Positions 26,615 through 37,372 are shown, numbered from the stretch's first letter. The stretch: 64,000 bases of DNA from Bacteroidota bacterium (GCA_016715505.1 JADJZY010000032.1:124001-188000), one strand, 5' to 3'. Made by a program: numbers and translations. Notes: generated from the letters alone by a model not told the origin.

Positions 26615-29408
26615 ATGAGTTATTTAAATCGATCTGTATGGCCCGTTCTGGGAATTGCCCTTGCTGGTGTTGCAGCAATGGGAATCGGAACCCAAAAAGG
26701 AGTGAATAAAGAGTACTCCCGATTTGCGTCTATGAAAGTAGAAAAGGAATCAGCGGAAAAGAAAAATGAAATTGCTGGTGCGGCGGAATGGTATAAACTG
26801 ACCAAAGCCAATCAGGTAACAGGGTTTGTTGATCCGGCAGATGTGATGTCTGCAAGGGAGCAAGCCGACAAATTGGCTCGTCAATCTTTTGGTAAAAAAA
26901 GTCGTGCATTTGATCAGATGAAATGGGAAGAAACTGGTCCATCTAACGTAGGTGGACGTACCCGCGCGATGATTACTGATCGGAATAACAGCAATACCTT
27001 ATACATGGGTGGTGTTTCAGGTGGATTTTGGAAATCAACCGACAATGGTGATACTTGGGTAAAAGCTGTTGGAAGCGATACGACTTCCGCCATTAGTATA
27101 TGTGCCATTGCTCAGGCTGCAAATGGAGATATCTATTATGGAACCGGTGAAGGCCACTATTTCCCAACAGGAAGTTCGGGTGGTGGACAATTGGGTGAAG
27201 GTATCTGGAAATCAACGGATGGAGGTAATACATTCACACAATTATTATCAACCAAACCGGCGAATGGAAATGTGATTTCTGATCCTTGGGTTTATGTCGA
27301 CAAGTTAGTCGCTCATCCAACAGACGCAAATAAAATTATCGCCGCTACCAATGGTGGTTTAAAAATCACTTCTGATGGTGGCGCAACCTGGGTTAAACCT
27401 GGTACTTTGACCATTAATACACAAATCAATGATGCTGAAATCTCAACGGATGGTAGCAAAGTATTGGTTTCAACGGCAAACAATGTTTATCTATCTAATG
27501 ATGGGGGGCAAACTTTTGGCGCCAATTTAATGGGAAATAATGGTTTGCCATCTTCTACCGGTATTACCCGCGTTGAGGTAGCAATTGCCCCGAGCGATGC
27601 AAATTATATGTATGTCGTTGCAGCTTCCAATGATGGTAAGCTGAAAGGAGTTTACAAAACATCCAATGGAGGTGCTTCATGGACTATAATTGCAATTGGT
27701 GGTTCGGCTGTATTTGATCCTCTTGGTACACAAGGTGACTACAACATTGCTTTAGGGGTTCATCCTACCAATCCTGAAATGGTCTTTTTAGGAGGTCAGT
27801 TGGATTTATGGAGATACACACCAACAGCTCTATGGCAGGCAATTGCTTATTGGCAGGGAAGCCCGGTTTTTGGAAAAAAATGTGCATGCCGATATGCATG
27901 GTGTCATGTTTAATCCAAGCAATCCTGAAAATATGTACGTGATTACGGATGGTGGTTTTTACAGAACATTTAACTGCAGTGCCCCGGAACCGTTTTTTGC
28001 AGATCGCAATAAAAACTATGCCACTGCCCAATGTTATGGTTTAGGTGCTAATCGTCTCGGACAAGTGGTTTTTGGTACCCAAGATAACGGATCAGGTGTT
28101 TTAGGACGTATCGTCAATGATCCCCGCCAATCTAAAGATTTAACAGGTGGAGATGGAACCCGTTGTGCCTTGAGTGATTTGAATACAAATTATATTTTTA
28201 CTTCGGTAGTGAATGGTGAAGTGCGCAGAGCAAATGATGGAGGTAGCAATGGCGCCGCTTCATTTAAAAGCATGTTTGATCGGAATATCGATAATTCACC
28301 TGCCGGTTCTCCGGATGGCGCTCCCGATGATGATGCCGGTTGGATTGCTCCGATTCATTTTGAAGAAAGAGTCATCGACGGTCAGGAAAAATCGGTATTC
28401 CTTTTAGGAACAGCAAAACGTCTTTGGTTAACGCAAGGAGCAACTGCTAGTAAAACTTATTGGTTTAATTTAAGAGATGGCAATGGCGATAACACCGTAA
28501 CATTCAGTGCAGTAACCATGAGTAAAGATGGTAAATTTATTTATGCCGGAACTCAAGGGGGCTTAGTTTACCGAGTTGAAGTACCAAGTGTTTGGGATTC
28601 TACATATAAATATTATGATACCATCACTAATTTATATGGAACTCAAGGATATCCACTGCGTAATCAAATTGTTTGGACACAAATTGCCAACTACGGACGT
28701 TATGTAACGGATTTGGCTTGTGATCAATCCGGCAATACCTTGGTGGTAACATTAGGAAATTACGGAAACAGCAGTTATGTATTCCGATCAAATGATGCAC
28801 GTAATGCTGCAGCGCCAGTTTTCACTGACATTACAGGTAATTTACCTAAAATGCCTGTTTATTCTGTCGTCATGGTTGGAGGTTCAACGACTAAATACAT
28901 TATCGGTACCGAAATGGGCTTGTATGGATCTTCCAACAGTGGTTCTTCATGGGATGATATCAATATGAATTTTACCAATCCGAACGACTGGCATCCAAGA
29001 GTGGCTGTATATGAAGTGATTGAAAAAGGAAGCTACGAAACTTCGACCGGTATGTATAAAGGTTCAGTGATTTACTCTGGTACTCATGGACGTGGAACTT
29101 TCCGTTCATTGACATTGGCGCCTAATTTCTGGCCTACATCTACCAATGATATTTCAGCTGATGTTCATCAAATTAAGGTATATCCTAATCCGGCTCAGAA
29201 TCAAATTCAGGTTGATTTAGGGGCTACATTTGATGGCACGACTCAGGTTAAAGTTTTCTCTTTAACCGGAAGTCTGGTTAAATCAGTCGTATTAAATGGA
29301 TCTTATCAAACATTCCAGATGAATGTTGAAGGGTTACCAGCCGGTGCGTATATCATTTATGCCAACAACGGAAACCAAAAAGCGACTAATAGATTTATTA
29401 AACAATAA
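26615..29408 (+). CDS. Secreted BNR/Vps10-like beta-propeller protein with type A T9SS sorting domain (frameshifted)
   Basis: Exported protein of about 930 residues with sialidase/sortilin-type repeats, seen as many S.DGG.TW motifs (KSTDNGDTW, KSTDGGNTF, TSDGGATW, KTSNGGASW, SNSGSSWDD). The N-terminus has a hydrophobic export segment (VLGIALAGVAAMGIG). The C-terminus has the type A sorting domain beginning IKVYPNPAQNQIQVDL and ending GAYIIYANN...NRFIKQ. The frame breaks at a seven-A run (27874-27880); dropping one A joins the halves through PVFGKNVHADMHG. Such proteins bind or hydrolyse glycans or form propeller scaffolds; catalytic residues cannot be assigned. A clear terminator follows. Confidence 0.85.
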
Positions 29409-29430
29409 TTTCCAAACAAGGAAGAATGAA

Positions 29431-29460
29431 TGCGACTCAGTGATGGGTCGCATTTTTTTT
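29431..29460 (+). terminator. Rho-independent terminator
   Basis: TGCGAC (29431-29436) pairs with GTCGCA (29447-29452), followed by eight T residues. Ends the BNR/Vps10-like gene. Confidence 0.85.
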
Positions 29461-29589
29461 GTTTAGCCTGAAAGATTGAATGATTCACCGCAAATTTTTT
29501 TATAAAAAAAACGGCTTTTCTGAATGAAAGTTTATGTTATTTAAATAAAGTATTGTAATATTACGCATATATTTAAGTGAGATGTATTT

Positions 29590-30456
29590 ATGGTAAAGAG
29601 AATACTCGTTCTTTTACTGTTTCCAATAGTAACGTTTGCCCAAAAGCACCATGAAGTGGGTATTTTTGGTGGTACATCAAGTTATTATGGGGATTTACAG
29701 GAAAGACTTTTTCCTGAAGAAGGATACAGGGCATGCGGTGGATTAACGTATAAATACTTTGTTCATCCCAGTGTTGGTTTTCGTTTTGGCGCTACTTATG
29801 CCAGCTTGTATGGCGCAGATAGTTTGTCAGAGTCTTCAGCCGTAAGAGCCAGAAACCTCAACTTTCAAACAAATTTATTCGAATTTCATGGTGGCCTTGA
29901 AGTGAATTTACTTCCTGTGGATTTTGATGAATTTAAATTCTCTCCATACGCCTTTGTTGGTTTGGCATTGTTTTATTACAACCCTTATACTATGGGTCCA
30001 AACTATGAAAAAATATATTTAAGGCCACTTAGTACTGAAGGACAAGGTTTAAAACAATATCCCGATCGTAACATTTATAGTCTGGTTAATGTGGGTGTTC
30101 CCTTAGGCGGTGGTATCAAAGTACTTATCGGTAAAAGAGTTTTTGTAAGTGCAGAAATCGGATTCCGTTATACCGCTACTGACTATTTGGACGATGTCAG
30201 CAAATCGTATGTGAATATGGACACGTTGTTCCGTTATAAAGGAAAACAAAGTGTGGATTTATCCTTCCGTACCGATGAATTATCAACCTGGGATGGGAAC
30301 TACCCCAATGATAAATTTGTGAGAGGTGATAACATGAAAAAAGACTGGTATTGGTTCGCCGGATTAAACGTGGCAATCTATTTTGATGCTTTCGGAAATG
30401 TGATGCCTTATAAGAAAACTCGCTGTCCGAGAAGAATCTTCAAAAAAGATTTTTAA
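29590..30456 (+). CDS. DUF6089 outer-membrane beta-barrel protein
   Basis: Exported protein of 288 residues with signal peptide ending VTFAQ. The mature part is an alternating-strand porin-like barrel: HEVGIFGGTSSYYGDL, GFRFGATYASLYGAD, FSPYAFVGLALFYYNP, FVSAEIGFRYTATDYLDDVS. The YYGDL and ATDYLDDVS motifs are characteristic of this Bacteroidota family, whose function is unknown. The gene stands alone between two terminators. Confidence 0.85.
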   Translation: MVKRILVLLLFPIVTFAQKHHEVGIFGGTSSYYGDLQERLFPEEGYRACGGLTYKYFVHPSVGFRFGATYASLYGADSLSESSAVRARNLNFQTNLFEFHGGLEVNLLPVDFDEFKFSPYAFVGLALFYYNPYTMGPNYEKIYLRPLSTEGQGLKQYPDRNIYSLVNVGVPLGGGIKVLIGKRVFVSAEIGFRYTATDYLDDVSKSYVNMDTLFRYKGKQSVDLSFRTDELSTWDGNYPNDKFVRGDNMKKDWYWFAGLNVAIYFDAFGNVMPYKKTRCPRRIFKKDF

Positions 30457-30483
30457 AATACTTTTTTATATTAAATCATTGGA

Positions 30484-30513
30484 TGGGTTGAATTTGTTTC
30501 AACCCATTTTTTT
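30484..30513 (+). terminator. Rho-independent terminator
   Basis: TGGGTTGAA (30484-30492) pairs with TTCAACCCA (30498-30506), followed by seven T residues. Confidence 0.9.
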
Positions 30514-30576
30514 GTTCTCATTTTTCGAAACTTTTTACGAAACTGCTTGCAATGATTTACTTTAGCATGCTGAGGT

Positions 30577-31710
30577 ATGATTAAAAACTTCTTGAATTGG
30601 AAAACCTTTTTGGTGTTGATAGCCATGTTGATTGCGGCTATCTCACTTTACTATGCCAATAACCTCACTAAAAAGCTGGCCATAGAAGAACGAAAAAAGG
30701 TTCAGGCAATGGGTTTGGCTTTCGAAGAAATATTGCAGTCAAAAGAAGGGGATATTTACAATTTGGCGTCCTCTCTCATTTCTGAGAATACAACCATACC
30801 GGTTATTTTTGTCAACAAAGAAGGTAAGATCATCGATAGTAAAAACATTGATTCGGTCAACAATGCCGATATCATGAATGAAAAACTCATTCAACTTAAA
30901 AAAGCACACGATCCTATCGAATACACCGTATCCGAGACCGAAAAGCAATACATCTATTATGGGGAGTCGCAATTATTAACTCAACTCCGGTATTTTCCTT
31001 ATGTGCTTTTGGTGATTCTCTTTCTATTCCTCATCATCGTAGCCTCTTACATCAATTCATCAGGAAGATATATTCAAGACAGGGTATGGGTGGGAATGAG
31101 TAAAGAAACGGCTCACCAATTAGGAACGCCTCTCACCTCATTGGTTGCATGGATTGAATATTTAAAGGATACGGAGATTGAAAAAGCCGCGCTCACCGAA
31201 ATGGAAAAAGATGTTGAGCGATTGCAACTGATTGCAGATCGGTTTTCTAAAATTGGCAGCCAACCTCAATTGCAAGAGCAGATGTTGTTGGATCACCTCA
31301 ATAATATTGTGGGTTACATGCAGAAAAGAGCTTCACGCAATGTGAAATTCAGCATGGAATCCAATAAACAAGATGTGTTGGTTGTCATCAGTGGGCCATT
31401 GTTTGATTGGGTGATTGAAAACCTGATTCGAAATGCGCTCGATGCTATGGATGGAACCGGAAATATACATATCTCGGTGCATGATGAAATTACCCGAACT
31501 TTGATTGATATTTCTGATACCGGCAAAGGGATAGCTCCCAAGAATATCAAAAAGGTATTTAAACCCGGATTTTCTACCAAAAAAAGAGGCTGGGGGCTCG
31601 GCTTATCCCTCTCTAAAAGAATCATGTCAGAATATCATTATGGAGATATTTTTGTTAAAAAGTCGGAAGTTGGAAAAGGAACCACTTTCAGGATTATTTT
31701 GAAACGATAA
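30577..31710 (+). CDS. Sensor histidine kinase
   Basis: Membrane histidine kinase of 377 residues. Two membrane helices (about residues 10-28 and 138-158) flank a short periplasmic sensor domain. The dimerisation domain has the phospho-accepting His in KETAHQLGTPLTSL. The ATPase domain has N box ENLIRNALDAM, G1 DISDTGKGI and G2 GWGLGLSLSKR. No response regulator is adjacent, so the partner is unknown. The QLGTPLTSL H-box variant is common in Bacteroidota kinases. Confidence 0.92.
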   Translation: MIKNFLNWKTFLVLIAMLIAAISLYYANNLTKKLAIEERKKVQAMGLAFEEILQSKEGDIYNLASSLISENTTIPVIFVNKEGKIIDSKNIDSVNNADIMNEKLIQLKKAHDPIEYTVSETEKQYIYYGESQLLTQLRYFPYVLLVILFLFLIIVASYINSSGRYIQDRVWVGMSKETAHQLGTPLTSLVAWIEYLKDTEIEKAALTEMEKDVERLQLIADRFSKIGSQPQLQEQMLLDHLNNIVGYMQKRASRNVKFSMESNKQDVLVVISGPLFDWVIENLIRNALDAMDGTGNIHISVHDEITRTLIDISDTGKGIAPKNIKKVFKPGFSTKKRGWGLGLSLSKRIMSEYHYGDIFVKKSEVGKGTTFRIILKR

Positions 31711-31743
31711 ATCGAGACATTTTTATTTGAATCCTCTTTGGAC

Positions 31744-31777
31744 AAAAAAAAGAGCAAGTGTTTGTTCCACTTACTCT
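31744..31777 (-). terminator. Terminator of tRNA-Leu (probably bidirectional)
   Basis: On the minus strand AGAGTAAGTG pairs with CACTTGCTCT around a short loop and is followed by seven or more T residues. It also lies 34 bases past the kinase gene on the plus strand. Confidence 0.8.
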
Positions 31778-31785
31778 GTTCTTTG

Positions 31786-31869
31786 TGCGCGAGAGGAGAT
31801 TCGAACTCCCACAGCCTTTCGGCCACTACCACCTCAAAGTAGCGCGTCTACCAGTTTCGCCACCCACGC
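31786..31869 (-). tRNA. tRNA-Leu (anticodon GAG)
   Basis: An 84-nucleotide class II tRNA. The acceptor stem GCGTGGG pairs with CTCGCGC, the D arm contains AACTGGTAGACGC, the anticodon stem-loop has GAG in a TTGAGGT loop, a long variable arm (TGGCCGAAAGGCTGT) follows, and the T loop is TTCGAAT. A73 is not followed by an encoded CCA. A TACATTTG -7 element lies upstream at 31883-31890 on the minus strand. Confidence 0.95.
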
Positions 31870-31882
31870 AAAAATTGAAGTG

Positions 31883-31890
31883 CAAATGTA
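31883..31890 (-). promoter_or_regulatory. -7 element of tRNA-Leu
   Basis: TACATTTG on the minus strand, 13 bases before the mature tRNA 5' end. No clear -33 partner. Confidence 0.5.
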
Positions 31891-31969
31891 AAAGATTATT
31901 TGTGTTTTTATGTTTTTCCTTCAAAAAGTCACCCCTTTCTAAAATCGATTTAAGATTGTTTGTAGTTGA

Positions 31970-32086
31970 ATGAGACTTACTGAAATTCTTGAAAATACTT
32001 CAAATGCAAGAAAGCGATCGAAGAATCATACAGTTGTAAAGCCCTTGGATGATATCACAGAATTTCGAAATGCATTGGAAAGTTGA
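31970..32086 (+). CDS. Possible 38-residue small protein
   Basis: ATG to TGA frame reading MRLTEILENTSNARKRSKN and ending ITEFRNALES. It is a charged helical peptide with ordinary codon use in the 340-base gap between the tRNA and the riboflavin synthase gene. No homologue comes to mind and no clear promoter is seen. The rest of that gap holds nothing else I can identify. Confidence 0.3.
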   Translation: MRLTEILENTSNARKRSKNHTVVKPLDDITEFRNALES

Positions 32087-32207
32087 AAGGCGAGCGTTTT
32101 AATTCAAACCTTTGAGATGGATATGAAACAGAATCATGCCCGAATACCTTGTTTTTTGTTCCCGAAAACGGATAAATTCAAATCCTTTACACCTTAAACA
32201 GCAGGCC

Positions 32208-32807
32208 TTAAGAAGTTAATTGCTTGACTTCTTGCCAGCGATTTAAATATTTGCCCAAGATGTCAAACTCAATGTTGACGGTATCTCCAACCCGAATATC
32301 TTGAATCGAAGTATGCGTATAGGTATATGGAATGATACTTACTGAAAAAGTATCCAGACCAATATCATGACAAGTTAAACTTGTTCCATTCACACTAATC
32401 GATCCTTTCTCAATCACCAATGCAGCAAATTCTGAAGGGAAATTAAATTGAAAAACCCAACTGCCTTCCGCTTCGGTAATCTGTTGGCAAACTGCCCTGC
32501 AATCGACATGCCCCTGCACCAAATGCCCGTCTAATCGACCATTCACCGGCAAACATCTTTCCAGGTTTAATATTTTACCTGCCTGCCAATTTCCACAAGT
32601 GGTTTTCTCGATGGTTTCACGAATCGCACATACCCGATGTTTACCCGAGCCCTGCTGAATAACAGTTAAACAAATGCCATCATGTGCCAGAGATTGATCG
32701 ATTTTTAAGGCATCGCTTATCGGACTTTCAATTTCAAAAATCAGGTTCTCGACATCCTGCTCAATACTGAGCAAAGTGCCCATACACTCAATAATTCCGG
32801 TAAACAT
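32208..32807 (-). CDS. ribE: Riboflavin synthase alpha chain
   Basis: Dismutates two 6,7-dimethyl-8-ribityllumazines to riboflavin. The 199-residue protein has two homologous lumazine-binding barrels: residues 1-96 start MFTGIIE and contain LAHDGICLTV; residues 97-190 start GHLVQGHVDC and contain ISVNGTSLTC. The usual first-half Ser-Val-NG is replaced by AHDG, a known variation in some Bacteroidota. No other rib genes are adjacent. The lipoprotein gene upstream ends 4 bases before this start codon, so they may be co-transcribed. Confidence 0.95.
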   Translation of the reverse strand: MFTGIIECMGTLLSIEQDVENLIFEIESPISDALKIDQSLAHDGICLTVIQQGSGKHRVCAIRETIEKTTCGNWQAGKILNLERCLPVNGRLDGHLVQGHVDCRAVCQQITEAEGSWVFQFNFPSEFAALVIEKGSISVNGTSLTCHDIGLDTFSVSIIPYTYTHTSIQDIRVGDTVNIEFDILGKYLNRWQEVKQLTS

Positions 32808-32810
32808 ACT

Positions 32811-33337
32811 TTACAATTTGGTGGCGGTGCCAGCATGTTGAATGAGGCCTGTATCTGTTTGAATCTGATAGGTAAATTTAATCAAGGTAATATCTGCAAT
32901 TCCACTTTTAACGCCCTTGCCCGATAAGGTATCATCAAAGCCGCAATACTCCTGTCCGTTACCTAAGAGGCTGTCAATGGTAAATTGAAAAAAGCGACTC
33001 GCTTTAGCCGTAAAAAACCACTTGCACAAAATCCACTGATGGTTAAGTTCACAGAGTCCAAGGCCTGAATGCTTAATGGAAAGGAATCTGTTTTTACCAC
33101 CTCACCGGTTGCATTAAATAAAGAATCCCGATAAAAATACTGACCGGCAAATATTTCGGCAGGGTATATGCATGTTGAATTGTCCGGTACTCCCGGAAAA
33201 TCCCAATTATAATTGATTGCCGACGGATCATTGCAGTATTTGTTTTTAATACGCGGGTCGGTAAATGGTTCAGGATCTTTGTACTTTTTACAGGCTCCCA
33301 ATGCCAAACCAAAAAACAATATCAGGGCCAATCTCAT
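32811..33337 (-). CDS. Hypothetical lipoprotein (frameshifted)
   Basis: Predicted lipoprotein of about 175 residues. The start MRLALILFFGLALGAC gives a lipobox, so the ATG at 33337 is preferred to the longer open frame. The mature start has KKYKDPEPFTDPRIKNKYC and a CNDPSAINYN motif seen in small Bacteroidota surface lipoproteins. The frame breaks at a six-T run (33012-33017 as A on the plus strand); one added T joins CASGFFTAKASRFFQFTID. The remainder is a beta-strand domain of unknown role. Confidence 0.6.
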
Positions 33338-33447
33338 GTCTACAAATGTAAACCAATCCAACTTCAACTCAGTCAATTGTCCGAAAATTTTATTGTTGTC
33401 CGCAACCAAATTATGTACTTTTACGCTTCTAAAAATCGATCATTAAA

Positions 33448-34165
33448 ATGGGAATGAATAAAACAGTTCGAAACGCAGATGAAGCCATTCAGGGTATTGA
33501 AGATGGAATGACCCTCATGTTGGGAGGCTTTGGATTATGTGGTATTCCTGAAAAATGTATAGATGCACTCGTTCGAAAAGGTGTCAAAATCTTACCTGTA
33601 TTTCCAACAATGCGGGGTTGATGATTTTGGGATTGGTTTGATGTTGCAAAACAAACAGGTTAAAAAAATGATCTCCTCCTACGTAGGTGAAAACGATGAA
33701 TTTGAGCGACAAATGCTTAGCGGGGAACTCGAGGTTGAATTGGTTCCTCAAGGCACCCTGGCTACACGTTGTATGGCAACGGGTTATGGTATGCCCGTCA
33801 TTTTCACTCCGGCCGGTGTGGGTACTGAAGTTGCCGAAGGCAAGGAAACACGACGATTCACGATGTATGGTGTCGAAAAAGAATATCTGATGGAGCGTGC
33901 TTTCGAAAGTGATTTTGCCATCGTTAAAGCATGGAAAGGAGATACCCAGGGGAATCTCATCTATCGTGAAACTGCGCGTAATTTTAATCCCATGATGGCG
34001 ATGGCCGGAAAAATTACCATTGCCGAAGTTGAAGAATTGGTTGAACCGGGCGAATTGGATCCCGATCAAATTCATACACCTGGCATCTTTGTGCATCGTA
34101 TTTTCAAAGGTGAAAATTACGAGAAGCGCATCGAACAACGCACCGTTCGCGCCAAAGATGCTTAG
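33448..34165 (+). CDS. scoA: 3-oxoacid CoA-transferase subunit A (two frameshifts)
   Basis: Alpha subunit of succinyl-CoA:3-ketoacid CoA-transferase, used in ketone-body or acetoacetate metabolism. Motifs are MTLMLGGFGLCGIPEKCIDAL, NAGVDDFGIGLML, GELEVELVPQGTLA, FTPAGVGTEVAEGKE and GELDPDQIHTPGIFV. Two one-base losses, in AAAA (33586-33589) and GGGG (33614-33617), interrupt VKNLTCISNNAGVDD; restoring both gives a normal ~240-residue protein. The catalytic Glu is on subunit B, which normally follows directly but is absent here: a GC-rich repeat follows instead. Confidence 0.88.
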
Positions 34166-34194
34166 TTTTTAGTTGTGCATTTTGCTCAACATCT

Positions 34195-34305
34195 TTATTG
34201 TCAAAATTCAGATTTGTGGGCGGCCGGGCACGCTATCCACTGCAAGTCCTCTCCCGCTTGGGCGGGCTCCGGGCTTTGCGTTCCTATCGTTGCCGCAGTT
34301 CGTCG
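34195..34305. repeat. GC-rich intergenic repeat-like element
   Basis: An abrupt GC-rich block after scoA. It holds two half-similar motifs, GGGCACGCTATCCACTGCAA and CCGGGCTTTGCGTTCCTATC, separated by a small CCCGC-TTGG-GCGGG hairpin. I recall similarly patterned non-coding repeats between genes of many Bacteroidota; no function is known. No gene overlaps. Confidence 0.55.
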
Positions 34306-34365
34306 TCGATTCTTACTCAGCCTTATTGGATGTAAATTGTAGAGAAAATGATACGACAACTTCCA

Positions 34366-34739
34366 CTACAAACCCTCATCAAAAAATGTTCTTTCCAGTC
34401 CTTCCATACTCACCAAATCAATCGATTCTTGTCGAGTAGGCGTGAGGTTGAGGATTTCTGTTTCTTCTATTCCAGCCCATAACGTTTTACAGCTTTTTTG
34501 TAAACCATACATGGCCATGGAAAGATCTTCCTGATACATTTTTTCATGCAAATGAATGATGTCCGCAATGTCCTTTTCAGTCATTTGTTCTATTTGACTT
34601 AAATCAATGATGAGGCTCTTGGATGCTGCAATTAATGAATCTGCATGAGTATCCAGACTTGGCTCATTGTAGGCGTCCAAACAGGCCCTAAGAGCTGAAG
34701 TATGTCAAAATTTTCGTGTGGGTCAATGTTGTAATTCAT
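34366..34739 (-). CDS. STAS-domain-like protein (frameshifted)
   Basis: About 124 residues with the pattern of an anti-sigma-factor-antagonist STAS domain: an N-terminal strand FDILQL, then LDAYNEPSLDTHADSLIAA, the core strand and helix LIIDLSQIEQMTEKDIADII, SMAMYGLQKSCKTL, and the late strand ILNLTPTRQESIDLV. The usual phosphorylated Ser/Thr after the core strand corresponds to SQIEQMT. The frame shifts near 34685-34690, joining ATG 34739 (MNYNIDPHENFDILQL) to the rest. Divergent from clpC. No cognate anti-sigma factor nearby. Confidence 0.5.
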
Positions 34740-34756
34740 AGAGAAAAGATATTGTA

Positions 34757-34784
34757 TTGAAGTAAAAATAATATATTATTTTTG
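34757..34784 (+). promoter_or_regulatory. Promoter of clpC
   Basis: TTG at 34757-34759, 17-base spacer, TATTTTTG at 34777-34784. The ATG follows at 34805. Confidence 0.6.
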
Positions 34785-34804
34785 TTTTAATAATTAGCGC
34801 CAGC

Positions 34805-37360
34805 ATGGATTCACAATTTTCAGCAAAAGTCAAAGAAATCATATAGTTTAGTAGAGAAGAGGCCCTTAGACTCGGCAATGACTTTATCGGAACAGAACAC
34901 CTGATGCTTGGAATGATTCGCGATGGCCATGGATTGGCTGTGAGGGTATTGCAAAATCTCAAAGTGGATATGTTTGATTTACGAAATGAGTTGGAGCGGG
35001 TCATCAAAAATAAAGGTCAGGTTAAGAATCCCAACAATGTCAATAGTCTGCCTCTCACCAAACAAGCCGAAAAAGTCATTCGCATCACGGTATTAGAAGC
35101 AAAATCGTTGAAAAGTAATTTGGCCGAAAGCGAACATTTAGTTTTATCAATATTAAAAAACAAAGAGAATGTGGCCTGCCAGATTCTCAATCAAAATTTT
35201 AGCGTGGATTACGAAACATTTAAAAACGAATTAGAATTGGTAACCGGAACTGGGGGAACCCATTTTACCGGTGAATTGAAAGACGAAGGGGGCAACTTTG
35301 AGGATGATGAAGAACGCGCGCCTTATCAGCGAAAACCATCCGCGCCATCCAATAGTAAATCTAAAACCCCTGTACTCGATAATTTCGGTCGGGATATCAC
35401 CCGTTTAGCTGAAATGGGGCAATTGGATCCAATTGTAGGACGTGAGAAGGAAATTGAAAGGGTATCTCAAATTTTATCCCGACGCAAAAAAAATAACCCG
35501 ATATTGATTGGTGAACCCGGCGTTGGCAAAACAGCCATCGTTGAAGGTTTGGCCCTTCGCATTTATCAACGAAAAGTATCTCGCGTACTCTTCGATAAAA
35601 GAGTGGTGAGCCTGGATTTAGCCGCACTGGTTGCAGGTACCAAATACCGAGGGCAATTCGAAGAGCGTATGAAGGCCATCATGAATGAACTCGAAAAGAA
35701 CCGGGATGTCATCCTTTTTATCGATGAAATTCATACCATCGTAGGAGCCGGTGGAGCAAGCGGTTCACTGGACGCCAGTAATATTTTTAAACCTGCTTTG
35801 GCACGGGGTGAATTGCAATGTATTGGAGCCTCCACGCTGGATGAGTATCGTATGCATATCGAAAAGGATGGTGCTCTTGACCGTCGTTTTCAAAAAGTAC
35901 TGGTGGAACCACCAAGTGTAGAAGATACCATCACCATCCTCAACAATCTCAAACCCAAATACGAAGAATATCACAATGTGAGTTATGATCAGGAAGCCAT
36001 TGATGCTTGTGTGAAACTCAGTAACAGATACATCACCGATCGTTTATTGCCCGACAAGGCAATCGATGTGATGGATGAAGTGGGTGCCCGGGTGCATTTA
36101 AAAAACATTGATGTTCCTAAAAATATCCTCGACCTCGAAGCGCAAATTGAAGAAATTAAGGTTGAAAAAAATAAGGTGGTAAAAAGCCAGCAATTTGAAA
36201 AAGCGGCAGCCCTTCGCGATTCTGAAAAGCGCCTCCAGGAAGATTTGGAAGCTGCTAAAGCTGCTTGGGAAGAAGAGGTTAAAAGCAAGCGTTATCCCAT
36301 TTCAGAAGAGGAAATTGCGGAGGTGATTCATATGATGACCGGTATTCCGGTGAAAAGAATGGTGGCCGCCGAAAGCGAGAAATTACGCAATATGGGCAAC
36401 GACCTGAAAGGACAGGTTATTGGTCAGGAAGATGCCATTTCAAAAGTAGTGAAAGCCATTCAGCGAAATCGGGTAGGTTTAAAAGATCCTAAGAAACCCA
36501 TTGGTTCGTTTATCTTTTTAGGGCCAACCGGTGTTGGTAAAACGGAATTGGCACGAACCCTGGCACGTAATCTTTTTGATTCAGATGATGCCTTGGTGCG
36601 TATCGATATGAGTGAATACATGGAGAAGTTTTCGGTAAGCAGGCTCATTGGTGCACCTCCCGGATACGTGGGTTATGAAGAAGGAGGACAACTAACCGAA
36701 AAGGTAAGACGTAAGCCGTATAGCGTGATTTTATTGGATGAAATTGAGAAAGCGCATCCGGACATTTATAATATCTTGTTGCAGGTATTGGATGATGGTC
36801 AATTAACCGATGGTATGGGCCGCAAGGTGGATTTTAAAAACACCATCATCATTATGACATCCAATATTGGTGTTCGTCAGTTAAAAGAGTTTGGCGATGG
36901 AGTGGGATTTGCCACGGCTACTAAAACCAATGCGGCCGAAGATAATAGCAAAGCCGTCATCGAGAAAGCGCTAAAACGCACCTTTGCCCCAGAATTTTTA
37001 AATCGTATTGACGATGTGATCATCTTTAATTCACTCACGCAGGAACATATCCATCAAATCATTGATCTGGTGATGAATGGAGTTATGAAGCGTTTAAATG
37101 CCCTTGGTTTCCATTTGGAATTAACGGCTGAAGCCAAAACATTTATTGGTGAAAAAGGCTACGATCAGCAATTTGGTGCCAGACCCTTACACCGGGCTAT
37201 ACAAAAGTATCTTGAAGATCCATTGGCAGAAGAAATTCTCAATTTAAAAATCAATGAAGGGGATACCTTAATCGCTGATTTAAATGCCGAAAAAACATTG
37301 CTCACGTTTACGCTGAAAACATCTTCGAAAAAAGAGAAATCAGGAGAATCCAAAGAATAG
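34805..37360 (+). CDS. clpC: ClpC-type AAA+ unfoldase; early in-frame TAG
   Basis: ATP-dependent Clp protease regulatory subunit, about 851 residues. It has a double Clp-N domain, D1 with Walker A GEPGVGKTAI and Walker B VILFIDEIHT, a UVR-type coiled middle region (KVVKSQQFEKAAALRDSEK), D2 with GPTGVGKTEL and LLDEIEKAHPD, and the C-terminal D2-small domain. It works with ClpP in protein quality control. The frame from ATG 34805 reads MDSQFSAKVKEII, then TAG at 34844-34846 where homologues have Ser, then FSREEALRLGNDFIGTEHL in the same frame. A restart at 34904 would lose the first third of the Clp-N repeat. Confidence 0.93.
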
Positions 37361-37372
37361 AATCAGATTTTC

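Noticed and set aside
16315..34846. Stop-codon reassignment or read-through as a rule in this organism
   Set aside because: Only three in-frame stops (TAA, TAG, TAG) are seen, in place of different amino acids, while other genes end normally on TAA, TAG and TGA.
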